This document shows positions 44,343 through 56,702 of a stretch of DNA of 64,000 nucleotides, one piece after another. Below the pieces are notes generated by a model. The model did not search any database, was not told the origin of the DNA, and saw nothing but the letters and a program-made list of their open reading frames with translations. The translations under genes and the position numbers were made by a program. The DNA comes from an uncultured Methylophaga sp. (GTDB lineage: Bacteria > Pseudomonadota > Gammaproteobacteria > Nitrosococcales > Methylophagaceae). Numbering within the stretch: position 1 is the stretch's first letter; each line of letters starts with the position of its first letter. Location of the stretch: positions 186,001 through 250,000 of the forward strand of contig CAJXKF010000002.1 in assembly GCA_913055695.1 (NCBI GenBank). Reading direction: 5' to 3'.

Positions 44343-45155
44343 ATGACGATAAATTGGTTTAAACGCCAGCACCTGATAACGCTGTTGAGCGCTGCTGCGC
44401 TGTTTACAGCACCGGTCAGCTTTGCCAATGGCCCAGTCGGTGAACATGTAAATCATTTGTCTGACAATCTTGAAACCTACAGTCAGGAAGTGAACTGGCT
44501 CAACACCAAAGTCGAGGAAATGATCAGCCGTTATCAGCAGGATGGTGAAGAGGAGGCCAAACCTGACTTGCTGGTTGAATACTGGGAAGAGGTGAAATTT
44601 CATTCCGCTATCGAAACCAATTACGTGCCTGTCTACGCTTCTATCTGGCAGGGCCTGTTTGGGGTCAAAGGCGCACTGGAAGAGCAGGCTTCCATCGAAG
44701 AAATCCGCAAACAGCAGCGCTTCCTGGAGCAATCCCTGTGGCAGGCGCTGGGCGCAGTAAAACTGGCTGCTCAGTATCAGGATAAAGGCCTGACTGAGAA
44801 AGTTGCGACCACCCAGGCTAATCCGAGCAATTCGCTGGAAGCGCTGGATGCAATCAAGAGCCGTCTTGATCGCGTCATTGCCAAGTATGCTGAAAAGTTG
44901 CCTAAGGAAGCAGTGAGCATCGTTCATGACACTTATCTGAACCTGTTTGAAGGGGTTGAGGGTGAACTGATTTCAATGGATGCAGAACTGGTGGAAGACC
45001 TGGAAAAAGATTTTAATGTTGTGCTGCCTCAGGCCATTCAAAACGGTCAGAGCATTGATGAAGTCCGCGCTATTGTGAACAGCATGAAAGCTAAGATCGA
45101 TACAGCGCATGCTTTGCTGGAAAAATCTGCTGAAGAGAGAAAGGACGTTTTCTAA
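44343..45155 (+). CDS. Periplasmic helical protein of unknown function, first gene of the iron operon
   Basis: The 270-residue protein starts at ATG 44343 (CAGGAGA upstream) with a signal peptide (about residues 1-27, ending VSFAN). The mature part is almost wholly helical and acidic, with EYWEEVKFHSAIETNYVPVYASIWQGL as the most structured stretch. It has no Cys and few His, and I do not recognise a family. It is the first gene after a Fur box, and the binding-protein gene starts directly at its stop, so it probably helps capture or deliver iron. Confidence 0.72.
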   Translation: MTINWFKRQHLITLLSAAALFTAPVSFANGPVGEHVNHLSDNLETYSQEVNWLNTKVEEMISRYQQDGEEEAKPDLLVEYWEEVKFHSAIETNYVPVYASIWQGLFGVKGALEEQASIEEIRKQQRFLEQSLWQALGAVKLAAQYQDKGLTEKVATTQANPSNSLEALDAIKSRLDRVIAKYAEKLPKEAVSIVHDTYLNLFEGVEGELISMDAELVEDLEKDFNVVLPQAIQNGQSIDEVRAIVNSMKAKIDTAHALLEKSAEERKDVF

Positions 45156-46193
45156 ATGCAACGCAGAACATTCATACAGTCCCTGGCAGCACTTGCGGCT
45201 GCCGGGGCTTTGCCACTGAACATCAGGCAGGTGCTTGCCGAACCGGCGGGCGCGGTGTCTGTCGATGACCTGCCCAAACTCGACGGTGAACTATCGCTTT
45301 ACCTGGGTCGTGGTGAGGGTGGCCTGTATGAAACTGTTATCAAAGCGATTGAAGACCGCAATCCCGATTTCAAGCTGCGGATCCGTCGTGGTCCTACCGC
45401 CTCTTTGACCAATGCGATTCTGGCAGAAGCCAAAGCAGGCGTGCGTCGCGCAGACCTGTTCTGGGCGGTCGATTCCGGTGCGATTGGGATGGTCACATCG
45501 GCCAATCTTGCTCAGCCACTGCCGGCCGATTTGACCGGGCAGCTGCGTGATGAATTCCGTTTCCCAGACTGGGTGCCGGTGACCGGTCGTATCCGCACCA
45601 TTCCTTTTAATACGGAAAGGCTCACAGCAGACAAGATTCCAGATGACATCATGGCTTTGCCGGACACCGATTTCAGTGTCGGCTGGGCACCTGCTTACGC
45701 CGCATTTCAGTCTTTTGTCACCGGCATGCGGATCCTGGAAGGGGATAAAGTCACTGCTGATTGGCTTAAAGCGATGAACAGAAAAGCCAAGAAGTTTGCC
45801 GGTGAACTGGGCGTGGTTATGGCGGTTGAACGCGGCGAGGTTGATATCGGTCTGGCTAACCATTACTACACCTTACGGCTGAAAGCTGGTAAACCCGACG
45901 CCAACGTCGATCTGGCTTTCACTAATAATGATGCCGGCTGTCTGGTCAATGCCTCAGGCATTCTGGCACTGAAGGAAGGCGAATTGCCGGCGAATTTCAT
46001 CCGTTACCTTCTGACCAGGGAAGTGCAGTCATATCTGGCAGAAGAAGCCTATGAAATTCCACTGGTAAGTGGTGTATTGCCACCGGAGGGGCTGCCGCGT
46101 CTTAACACAATTAATCCGCCGCAAATTGATCTGACCCGTCTGGCTGACTTGCGTCCGACTATTGACCTGATGCGCAACGTCGGCGTGCTATGA
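45156..46193 (+). CDS. fbpA: Fe(III) ABC transporter substrate-binding protein, FbpA-like
   Basis: The 345-residue protein has a twin-arginine signal (MQRRTFIQSLAALAAAGALP) and a type-2 binding-protein fold: LSLYLGRGEGGLYETVIKAIEDRN, then RADLFWAVDSGAIGMV, IPFNTERL and LANHYYTLRL. Tyrosines in the last motif are typical iron ligands. It binds ferric iron in the periplasm. The next gene overlaps by ATGA. The preceding gene ends next to its ATG. Confidence 0.9.
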   Translation: MQRRTFIQSLAALAAAGALPLNIRQVLAEPAGAVSVDDLPKLDGELSLYLGRGEGGLYETVIKAIEDRNPDFKLRIRRGPTASLTNAILAEAKAGVRRADLFWAVDSGAIGMVTSANLAQPLPADLTGQLRDEFRFPDWVPVTGRIRTIPFNTERLTADKIPDDIMALPDTDFSVGWAPAYAAFQSFVTGMRILEGDKVTADWLKAMNRKAKKFAGELGVVMAVERGEVDIGLANHYYTLRLKAGKPDANVDLAFTNNDAGCLVNASGILALKEGELPANFIRYLLTREVQSYLAEEAYEIPLVSGVLPPEGLPRLNTINPPQIDLTRLADLRPTIDLMRNVGVL

Positions 46194-47716
46194 AGCGATG
46201 GTCTCCGTCCTATCCACTGGCCTTCATCATTGCTTTGATTGCAGTGATGCCGGTGGTCGTGTTGATGGCACTGGCAGCCGACAGCCCTCAACTGTTCGAT
46301 GCCCGCAACCTGGATATCCTGACTAACACGCTGGCCCTGATGGTGTTCACAGCAGCTGGCGCTGTGCTTATTGGGGTGCCGCTGGCACTGCTGACAGCTT
46401 ATGTCAGGCTGCCCGGTGGTAAATTCTGGCTGATCTTGCTGGCCGCCCCCTTGGCTATTCCTAGCTATATCGGCGCTTTTACGCTCTATGCGGCTTTCGG
46501 GCCCGGTGGTGAAATAGAACAACTAACCGGTTTGAGCACACCAAGCTTTGACGGTTTGTTCGGTTCCAGTGTGGTAATGGCCCTGTATACCTATCCTTTT
46601 GTGATGCTGACAGTGCGGGCCTCTTTGCTCAGCCTCGATGCCAGCCTGGTTTATGCAGCCCGCACCCTGGGCATGTCATTACTCAGCAGTTTATGGACGG
46701 TGGTGTTGCCCCGCATCACGAATGGCATCGCTGCCGGCGCCTTGCTGGCTGCAATGTATGCTTTATCTGATTTCGGCACACCGGCGATTCTGCGGCTCGA
46801 TACCTTCACCCGCATGATTTATGTCGAATACAACAGCTTTGGCCTGAGCCAGGCCGCGATGCTGTCTTTGCAACTGCTGGTCATTGTTGGTTTGATTCTG
46901 TTTCTGGAGTCGCGCGTTAAGGGCACGCGTGAGAGACCGGGGAAATCCCTGACTTTATGGCCGGGACGACTGCGTACTTCTGTCATGCTGCTGGCCTGCA
47001 TGCCGGTAGTGGCTTTGTCCATCTTGCTACCGCTGGCCGTGTTCGGCATCTGGCTCTGGCGTGAGGGGGCGGGGAGCTTTGAGCTGGTCTATGCCTGGAA
47101 CTCTGCCTATGCAGCCTTATTTGCGGCCATTGCCACCGTCATCTTTGCCATTCCAGTCGCCCAGGCGGCTATCGGTGGCAAGTTCGGCCGTCTGATGGAA
47201 CGTGTCAGTTATCTCGGCTTTGGCGTGCCGGGCATCGTAATGGGCACAGCGCTGGTTTATGTCGGCCTGCAACTGTCTGTGCTCTATCAGACGCTGGCCT
47301 TACTGGTGCTGGCTTATGTGATGCGGTTTCTACCCCTGGCCGTGGGCTCGATTCGCTCAACATCCGAGCGGCTAGATCCCAGCCTGGTCAAGGCTGCCCG
47401 CCTGCTCGGTGCCAGTCGTAAAGAAGCCTTTCGCCGTATCACCCTTCCACTCAGCATTCGCGGTATTGTGGCCGGTGCCGCTTTGGTATTCCTCGAAGTC
47501 ATGCGAGAATTACCGGCGACGCTGATCCTGAGCCCGCTGGACTTTGAAACCCTGGCTACTTATTTGTGGCGGGTGTACGAAGCCGGCTATTTCGGTCAGG
47601 CAGCGATTCCCGGGCTGTTGTTGGTGTTGATTTCCGGTCTGGCTCTGGCAGTCATGTTCTATGGCGAGCGCTGGAACCAGAGGGATGTCATTGAGGAGGA
47701 ACCCTCACTCTCATGA
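46190..47716 (+). CDS. fbpB: Fe(III) ABC transporter permease, FbpB-like (fused two-half permease)
   Basis: The 508-residue inner-membrane protein has about 12 hydrophobic segments in two related halves. Each half has an EAA loop: AARTLGMSLLSSLWTVVLP and AARLLGASRKEAFRRITLP. That is the FbpB/SfuB arrangement. It overlaps the binding-protein stop by ATGA and the ATPase gene by four bases. Confidence 0.93.
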   Translation: MKRWSPSYPLAFIIALIAVMPVVVLMALAADSPQLFDARNLDILTNTLALMVFTAAGAVLIGVPLALLTAYVRLPGGKFWLILLAAPLAIPSYIGAFTLYAAFGPGGEIEQLTGLSTPSFDGLFGSSVVMALYTYPFVMLTVRASLLSLDASLVYAARTLGMSLLSSLWTVVLPRITNGIAAGALLAAMYALSDFGTPAILRLDTFTRMIYVEYNSFGLSQAAMLSLQLLVIVGLILFLESRVKGTRERPGKSLTLWPGRLRTSVMLLACMPVVALSILLPLAVFGIWLWREGAGSFELVYAWNSAYAALFAAIATVIFAIPVAQAAIGGKFGRLMERVSYLGFGVPGIVMGTALVYVGLQLSVLYQTLALLVLAYVMRFLPLAVGSIRSTSERLDPSLVKAARLLGASRKEAFRRITLPLSIRGIVAGAALVFLEVMRELPATLILSPLDFETLATYLWRVYEAGYFGQAAIPGLLLVLISGLALAVMFYGERWNQRDVIEEEPSLS

Positions 47717-48738
47717 TCGAAGTGCATAATGTTTCTGTCCATTATGGTCAGAAAAAAGTCGTCGATGATCTCAGTTTCTCGCTGGGTGCTTCTGAATTGC
47801 TGACTCTGGTCGGTCCGACCGGTTGTGGCAAAACCACGATCCTGCAGGCACTGGCCGGCTTGATTCCGATTTCAGAAGGCACTATCAGACTGGGCAGTCA
47901 GACCGTGACCGCCAACAAAACCCTGGCACCGGAAAAACGCCATGTGGGTATGGTATTCCAGGACTTTGCACTGTTTCCTCATCTCACTGTGGCACAAAAT
48001 GTCAGCTTCAAACTGAAAGACAGCAGTCAATCCGATCACTGGATTGATTTGCTGGGTCTGAGTCCCTGGCGAGATGTGAAACCCGACAATCTCTCCGGCG
48101 GCCAGAAACAACGTGTGGCACTGGCCCGTACACTGGCACATGAACCGGCCTTTGTGCTGCTGGATGAGCCCCTGTCCAATCTGGATGCCGCACTTAAAGA
48201 TGATTTGCGCTGGGAAATTCGTCACGCTCTTAAAGATGCGGGTGTGCCTGCAATCTGGGTGACGCACGATCAGGAAGAGGCACTCTCGGTCGGTGACCGG
48301 ATTGGCGTCCTCAAAGACGGTAAACTAGAACAGATTGGTAGCCCGGAACACTGCTTCAGCGAACCACAAAACCGTTTCGTTGCACGCTTTCTGGGGGATG
48401 CCAGCTTTCTACCGGGCACCCTTGATAGTGGCAGCAATATTGTAGCGACCTCATTGGGTAACGCACCGGCCTCACCGGTCAACGGAGCGCAGGGCGATGT
48501 CGATTTACTGCTGCGACCGGATGATCTGTCATTAACCCTGGACGAAGCCGGCAATGGCGAAATCATCTGGAGCCGTTACGAAGGCAGTGCCAGGCTTTAT
48601 GGCGTCAAAACTGATACCGGTGCCATGGTCAAAATCCGCTGTAGTCATGAAAATATTGCAGAACCGGGGCAACGCGTGATGATGCATATCATCACCACAC
48701 ACCCTTTGGCGGTTTTTGATCGTTCTGACGCTGAATAA
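47713..48738 (+). CDS. fbpC: Fe(III) ABC transporter ATP-binding protein, FbpC-like
   Basis: The 341-residue ATPase has Walker A GPTGCGKTT, the signature LSGGQKQRVALARTL, Walker B FVLLDEPLSNLDA and the H-loop WVTHDQEEAL. A C-terminal TOBE-like domain follows (about residues 240-341). It ends the operon. No terminator is obvious directly after it. Confidence 0.94.
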   Translation: MIEVHNVSVHYGQKKVVDDLSFSLGASELLTLVGPTGCGKTTILQALAGLIPISEGTIRLGSQTVTANKTLAPEKRHVGMVFQDFALFPHLTVAQNVSFKLKDSSQSDHWIDLLGLSPWRDVKPDNLSGGQKQRVALARTLAHEPAFVLLDEPLSNLDAALKDDLRWEIRHALKDAGVPAIWVTHDQEEALSVGDRIGVLKDGKLEQIGSPEHCFSEPQNRFVARFLGDASFLPGTLDSGSNIVATSLGNAPASPVNGAQGDVDLLLRPDDLSLTLDEAGNGEIIWSRYEGSARLYGVKTDTGAMVKIRCSHENIAEPGQRVMMHIITTHPLAVFDRSDAE

Positions 48739-51590
<2,852 letters not shown>

Positions 51591-51611
51591 TTAACAGCCT
51601 GTTTTTCCTGA

Positions 51612-51637
51612 AAAAGCCCTCAACCGAGGGCTTTTTT
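51612..51637. terminator. Terminator after icd
   Basis: AAAAGCCCTC and GAGGGCTTTT form a stem with a short loop and a T-run. It lies between icd and the converging LysR gene. Confidence 0.9.
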
Positions 51638-51675
51638 GTGTAAACAGTAAGCCTGCAGGGCGAGAAAGCAGGGCA

Positions 51676-52560
51676 TCAGTCGACAATATTCTTTTTCAGC
51701 AGATCGGTCACAATTTTGGGGACATAGGTGCGACGAATGGTGATGGCATAGAAGTTTTCATAGACATTAGGCAGCACCTGATATTCGGCCAGACGGCCAT
51801 TGGCAATTTCATCTTTGACCACAACCGGGGGCAGCGCGGTTACAGCGCCGGTATCCCTGACCAGCAGTCGCAACATTGCCATATCATCAGCTTCAGCCAG
51901 TATTTCCGGGGTGTAACCCAGCGTCGAGCAATAAGCGTCAAAGGCAGAGCGGATTTCTGTAATGGTGGTAGGTAGCACCCACTTAAGATCCTCATAGCCA
52001 TGCGGAAAACTGTTGTCCGGTTTTTTCGCGGCCGGGCCGATAATAGAGACGGATTGCCTGGAAACCAACTGGTTTTGCCAGATGGCGTCATCATTCTGCT
52101 GGCTGACCGAGCGGTTGGTCAGAACCAGATCAAGTTCATGGCTGCTCAGACCATTCAGTAGATTTGTCATGCCACGGGTGGTCAGGCTGAAGCTGACATT
52201 GGTATCTTTTAATAAGGGGCTGATAAAAGCCTCAGTAAAGTTTCTAGACAGCGTGGTTAGCACCCCGATATTGATATGGCGCTGGGTGGTAGATTCGCCT
52301 TTTTTCAGGAACGATTGCAGTTCCTCACCGCGTGTAAAAATCTCATCAGCATAGTTCAGGACTTTTCTGCCCATATCGGTCAACACCAGTTGCCTGCCAG
52401 CCCGCTCAAACAACTGCACATCCATCGTGGTTTCCAGCTGTTTGATTTGCTGTGACAAAGCCGACTGCGATACATGACATTCATTAGCCGTTTGAGTAAT
52501 ACTGCCTGACAACGCAACCCGCCAGAAATAATACAGGTGATGATAGTTTATTTTTGCCAT
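51676..52560 (-). CDS. LysR-family regulator, NhaR-like
   Basis: The 294-residue protein has an N-terminal HTH (residues 3-62, HHLYYFWRVALSGSITQTANECHVSQSALSQQIKQLE) and an effector domain. The HLYYFW start is shared with NhaR-like LysR proteins. It is divergent from dabB with only about 90 bases between, so it probably controls the DAB operon, as LysR genes beside dab operons do elsewhere. The ligand is unknown. Confidence 0.88.
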   Translation of the reverse strand: MAKINYHHLYYFWRVALSGSITQTANECHVSQSALSQQIKQLETTMDVQLFERAGRQLVLTDMGRKVLNYADEIFTRGEELQSFLKKGESTTQRHINIGVLTTLSRNFTEAFISPLLKDTNVSFSLTTRGMTNLLNGLSSHELDLVLTNRSVSQQNDDAIWQNQLVSRQSVSIIGPAAKKPDNSFPHGYEDLKWVLPTTITEIRSAFDAYCSTLGYTPEILAEADDMAMLRLLVRDTGAVTALPPVVVKDEIANGRLAEYQVLPNVYENFYAITIRRTYVPKIVTDLLKKNIVD

Positions 52561-52652
52561 AGTTAATTTAAACTTATCAATTTATTAATAATTATCTATT
52601 TTATTTATGCTACCTCATTTGGCATACTGCCGCCAGCAAAGGAGGTATGTCT
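52561..52652. promoter_or_regulatory. AT-rich divergent promoter of lysR and dabB
   Basis: The bases between the two starts are strongly AT-rich (e.g. TTATTAATAATTATCTATTT) and end with AAAGGAGG at 52638-52645. LysR-type T-N11-A boxes are likely but cannot be fixed by eye. Confidence 0.5.
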
Positions 52653-54227
52653 GTGAATCAATTGTTTTCCACCCATTTTCCCATTCTGATTCCACTCGTA
52701 TTATCAGCGGGAGCCTGGCTGGCTGGTAATGACAGTCTGAGCGACAGCAAACGAAGGATCGTGCTGAAAGGCATTTCAATGGCGATAGTGATCGCAACTT
52801 TGTTGCTTGCAATCACGTTTGTCGTCGTCCCCGGACAAAAACCGTCTGCATTGCTGGCCCTCAACGGCATCAACCTTACAGTGCTGTCTCTGGTCAGCTT
52901 TATGGCAGTCATTCTGATTAAATTTTCAGAGCGTTATATCCGTTCTGAAAAACGCTCTCATCAATTCTGGCGCTGGTTATTACTGAGTCTGACATCGGTC
53001 AGCGTTGTCGTGCTCAGTAATCACCTGTTGCTGTTGTGGCTGGGCTGGGTGGCGATCAGTCTGTGTTTCCACCAATTATTGCTGTTTTATCCTGACAGAC
53101 CCCGTGCGGTGCTCGCCGCGCATAAGAAATTCATTCTGGCCCGTGTCGCCGAGCTTTGCCTGCTGGCCGCTGTGCTGCTGCTGTATTACCAGCATGGCAC
53201 CTTCTACCTCAGCCTCATCGTGGAGCATTACCTCAGCGCCGGGGCAGGTTACGAGCTCACCATGAGTGAAAAAATGGCGGCATTTCTGATTGCACAGACG
53301 GCCTTAATCAAATGTGCACAGTTACCGCTACATGGCTGGTTGATACAGGTGGTCGAAGCGCCAACGCCAATCAGTGCGCTGTTACATGCCGGCATCATCA
53401 ATCTGGGTGGTTTTCTGCTTATTACTTTCGCACCGCTCATGTCACTGGCACCAGTGGCGCAGTGGACACTGATTATCGTGGCTGGTTTAAGCACACTGAT
53501 CAGTGCCTTGGTGATGATGACCAGAATCAGTATCAAAGTCCGTCTTGCCTGGTCGACCTGTGCCCAGATGGGGTTGATGCTGATTGAGTGCGCGCTTGGC
53601 CTGTACGAGCTGGCGCTGCTACACCTGCTTACTCACTCTCTGTATAAAGCCTATGCATTCCTCAGCAGTGGCGAAGCCGTTCGTGATTACGGCCTCAAGC
53701 AACTGGCGCCACAGAAAAAAATCACTCTTGGTCGTATAGTCATTTGTTTATCGCTGGCGATTGGCGCTACGGCTGCGATTCCATTATTGACCAGTTATAA
53801 CGGGCCCTTGAGTATATGGCTACTGGTCAATACAGCGCTCGCTCTCTATCTCGTTTCTGCGTTTAACCAGGGCAGTTTCCAGGCCTGGATACCGGCTCTC
53901 ATTATTGCTTCTGCGCTGCTTGCTTTCTATCTGGCCGGAAAATCCCTGCTCGCGGGTTTGTTGCCAGCGCTACCACACACCATGATATTCGATGCGATGG
54001 ATATCTGGCTGATGATGCTGTTCCTGGCGCTGTTTGCACTGACTGTGCAGATTCGTCTTTTTCCGCAAGCTAAAGCGACGCAAACCCTCTATCGCTGGTT
54101 ATTCTCCGGCTTATACCTGGATGAAATGATGACCCGTGTCACTTTACAAGTCTGGCCCGTTGTATTGCGCCCGGATAGCCAGCCTGAGACTGCGGAAAAA
54201 CAAGCTAGAGAGGAGTCATGGGTATGA
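52653..54227 (+). CDS. dabB: DAB inorganic-carbon transporter, membrane subunit DabB
   Basis: The protein (524 residues from GTG 52653) is a proton-conducting membrane protein of the NuoL/Mrp type. An ATG six bases earlier lies only one base after AAAGGAGG, too close, so GTG 52653 is preferred. About 14 membrane segments are visible, with PLHGWLIQVVEAPTPISALLHAGIINLGG, the conserved core of the family. DabB and DabA together take up CO2 or bicarbonate using the membrane potential. The stop overlaps the dabA start. Confidence 0.9.
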   Translation: MNQLFSTHFPILIPLVLSAGAWLAGNDSLSDSKRRIVLKGISMAIVIATLLLAITFVVVPGQKPSALLALNGINLTVLSLVSFMAVILIKFSERYIRSEKRSHQFWRWLLLSLTSVSVVVLSNHLLLLWLGWVAISLCFHQLLLFYPDRPRAVLAAHKKFILARVAELCLLAAVLLLYYQHGTFYLSLIVEHYLSAGAGYELTMSEKMAAFLIAQTALIKCAQLPLHGWLIQVVEAPTPISALLHAGIINLGGFLLITFAPLMSLAPVAQWTLIIVAGLSTLISALVMMTRISIKVRLAWSTCAQMGLMLIECALGLYELALLHLLTHSLYKAYAFLSSGEAVRDYGLKQLAPQKKITLGRIVICLSLAIGATAAIPLLTSYNGPLSIWLLVNTALALYLVSAFNQGSFQAWIPALIIASALLAFYLAGKSLLAGLLPALPHTMIFDAMDIWLMMLFLALFALTVQIRLFPQAKATQTLYRWLFSGLYLDEMMTRVTLQVWPVVLRPDSQPETAEKQAREESWV

Positions 54228-56611
54228 TTGAAGCCACTGCAGAATACATCAATAAACTGAAGCCGGAGCAGCAGTCAGCCATTGATAAGGCCTGTGATCT
54301 TATTGCACCAAACTGGCCGCTTGACCGCTTAATTGCGGTAAATGCTTTGTGGGAATGTCGTCATCATCCTGTTGAGCTTGTGTCAGCCAGATATGCGGCA
54401 CTTGCGGGTGCTACAACGACCCTCGACGCAGATGAACTGCTGCGCGCCTATGACAAAGGCGATATCACAGACGCATCATTGATGGCTGCGGCAAAAGCCT
54501 ATCAATCAACATTAGACATTGCGTCTCTTAAAGCCGGATTGAAACAGCCCAAACCTGGTACATGGCTTAGCATTGCCGAGATTGCCGACCTTAAGCGCGA
54601 TCACCACAAAATGCGCTGGCAGGATGAAATCGTGCATCAAATCAGTCAGTTCTGTGGTGAGTTTATCAACCAGAATCCGGATAACCTTGAGAATCTGTAT
54701 TCAAGCTGGCTTGACTTCACCACCCATGATTACGGGATGTCTCTGCTGATGGGGGAGAAGCATCTGCGTGAGGCCTTTATTGCGCTTCCGGCTGAGTTTG
54801 AAAGCCTGTTTGCTCAGGCTGCTGAAGAACTTGACCTGACACCAGACACGCTCGAAATATACGCCCATAAACTGTTACTCAGCATTAACGGCTGGGCCAG
54901 CTATTTCTCCTGGCAGCGCTGGGAAAAGCGATTAAGAAATCAGGACAGCCAGTATGTCCACACCCTGCTGGCTATCCGGATCGCCTGGGACCTCATTATC
55001 TGGCGTCAGTTGAAAATGAAAAAGTCGCAAACAGAGTTCAACGATCTGCAAGCCAGCTGGACGCAGGAGAAAAAGCAGTTTAATGAGCTCATTGATGAAC
55101 ACAGAGAACAACAGCGCTGTTTCTGGATCTGGACCCACGCGGCAGAACTTGAATATCAGCGAAAGCTCCATAAGGTGCTTCAACAAAAGCCGCAACCAGC
55201 TGCTTCAGAAACCCGCTTACAAGCGGTGTTCTGCATCGATGTACGCTCAGAGCGCTTCAGAAGGGCGCTGGAAAACCAGAGTCCGGCCATCCAGACCATC
55301 GGCTTTGCCGGGTTTTATGGCTTGCCCATCAGCTACCAGCCTGCGGAAACCCCCGCTGTTCGCCCCCAATTGCCGGGCCTGGTGGCGCCGGCGCTCACAG
55401 TCAGTAATAAATCAGCGAATAAGGCCAGGCTGAAAAAGCTCGGCACACTCAGTCACTGGAAAGGCTGGTCCAATTCTTCCATATCCGCATTCACCATGAT
55501 TGAGACCGTGGGCTGGACTTATGCCTTCAAATTGCTCAAGGACAACTTTTTCTGCAAGACAAAAGAAAACCTGGTTGACTCCCTCAGTCATGCCGATGAA
55601 TGGGAGTTACTCGACAACGGTGCTGCACTCAGTCTGGAACAGAAAACTGAGCTGGTCTCTGGCGTACTGAAAGCGATGGGCTTGACCCGAGACTTTGCAA
55701 CAACCGTTTTGCTGCTCGGCCATGGCAGTGAAACCCGTAATAATCTTCATGCATCAGGCCTTGATTGCGGTGCATGTGGTGGTCAGACCGGCGAGGTCAA
55801 TGTACGTGTTCTGGCCGCTTTACTGAATGACAGAGCAATCCGGCAGAAGCTTGCGGATATCGGTATCGTTGTCCCGGCGCACACCCGTTTTGTTGCCGGT
55901 TTGCACAATACCACCACCGACAGCATCAGCTGCTTTGACGAAGTGGATCAAGATATTATGGTCTGGCTGCAACAGGCGGCCATAGAGACCCGTCGTGAGC
56001 GTGCCTTATTGATGGAGCCGTCACTGCAAAAACTGGATGACACCAAGCTGGAAAAAGCACTGTCAGGCAGGGCCAGGGACTGGTCTGAAGTCCGGCCTGA
56101 ATGGGGCCTTGCCAATAATGCCGCGTTTATTGTCGCGCCGCGAGACAAAACCCGTTCACTGCCACTTGATGGACGCGTGTTTCTGCACGATTACGACTGG
56201 CATCAAGATCCGGATTTCGCCTTACTGGCACAGATCATGACGGCACCGATGGTGGTGACGCATTGGATCAATATGCAGTACAACCTGTCGGTGACAGACA
56301 ACGGCTTTTTCGGCAGCGGCAACAAGTTGCTTCACAATGCCGTGAACCAGCATATCGGGGTTTTTGAGGGTAATGGCGGTGATCTCAGAATTGGCCTGCC
56401 TTTCCAGTCTATCCATGATGGTAACGAGTGGCGACATCAGCCATTGCGACTCAGTGTTTACCTTGCTGCGCCTAAAGCTGCGATAGAGAAGGTGATAGCA
56501 TCCCATGACACCATTCGTCAGTTAGTGGAAAACAACTGGCTGTTCCTGTTCTGCTGGAATGATGACAATGTCATTGAGCGTTACCGAAAGACGTGCTGGG
56601 AGCCGGTTTGA
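54224..56611 (+). CDS. dabA: DAB inorganic-carbon transporter, DabA (UPF0753)
   Basis: The 795-residue protein is the carbonic-anhydrase-like subunit. The start at 54224 gives an ATGA overlap with dabB and an AGGAG site at good distance; an ATG six bases earlier is too close. Zinc-ligand motifs are AVFCIDVRSERFR (Cys, Asp) and LLGHGSETRNNLHASGLDCGACGGQ (His, Cys). Length is in the family range. It follows a NuoL-like subunit, the defining DAB pairing. Confidence 0.93.
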   Translation: MIEATAEYINKLKPEQQSAIDKACDLIAPNWPLDRLIAVNALWECRHHPVELVSARYAALAGATTTLDADELLRAYDKGDITDASLMAAAKAYQSTLDIASLKAGLKQPKPGTWLSIAEIADLKRDHHKMRWQDEIVHQISQFCGEFINQNPDNLENLYSSWLDFTTHDYGMSLLMGEKHLREAFIALPAEFESLFAQAAEELDLTPDTLEIYAHKLLLSINGWASYFSWQRWEKRLRNQDSQYVHTLLAIRIAWDLIIWRQLKMKKSQTEFNDLQASWTQEKKQFNELIDEHREQQRCFWIWTHAAELEYQRKLHKVLQQKPQPAASETRLQAVFCIDVRSERFRRALENQSPAIQTIGFAGFYGLPISYQPAETPAVRPQLPGLVAPALTVSNKSANKARLKKLGTLSHWKGWSNSSISAFTMIETVGWTYAFKLLKDNFFCKTKENLVDSLSHADEWELLDNGAALSLEQKTELVSGVLKAMGLTRDFATTVLLLGHGSETRNNLHASGLDCGACGGQTGEVNVRVLAALLNDRAIRQKLADIGIVVPAHTRFVAGLHNTTTDSISCFDEVDQDIMVWLQQAAIETRRERALLMEPSLQKLDDTKLEKALSGRARDWSEVRPEWGLANNAAFIVAPRDKTRSLPLDGRVFLHDYDWHQDPDFALLAQIMTAPMVVTHWINMQYNLSVTDNGFFGSGNKLLHNAVNQHIGVFEGNGGDLRIGLPFQSIHDGNEWRHQPLRLSVYLAAPKAAIEKVIASHDTIRQLVENNWLFLFCWNDDNVIERYRKTCWEPV

Positions 56612-56702
56612 TGCTGAATGCAATGAGCAACGCCTGTGCCTGTCAGCACAGAGTGCTGGATAAACAGCAAGGCTGGTCGAGGAAAAAGCAGGAAAGCTGG
56701 TT

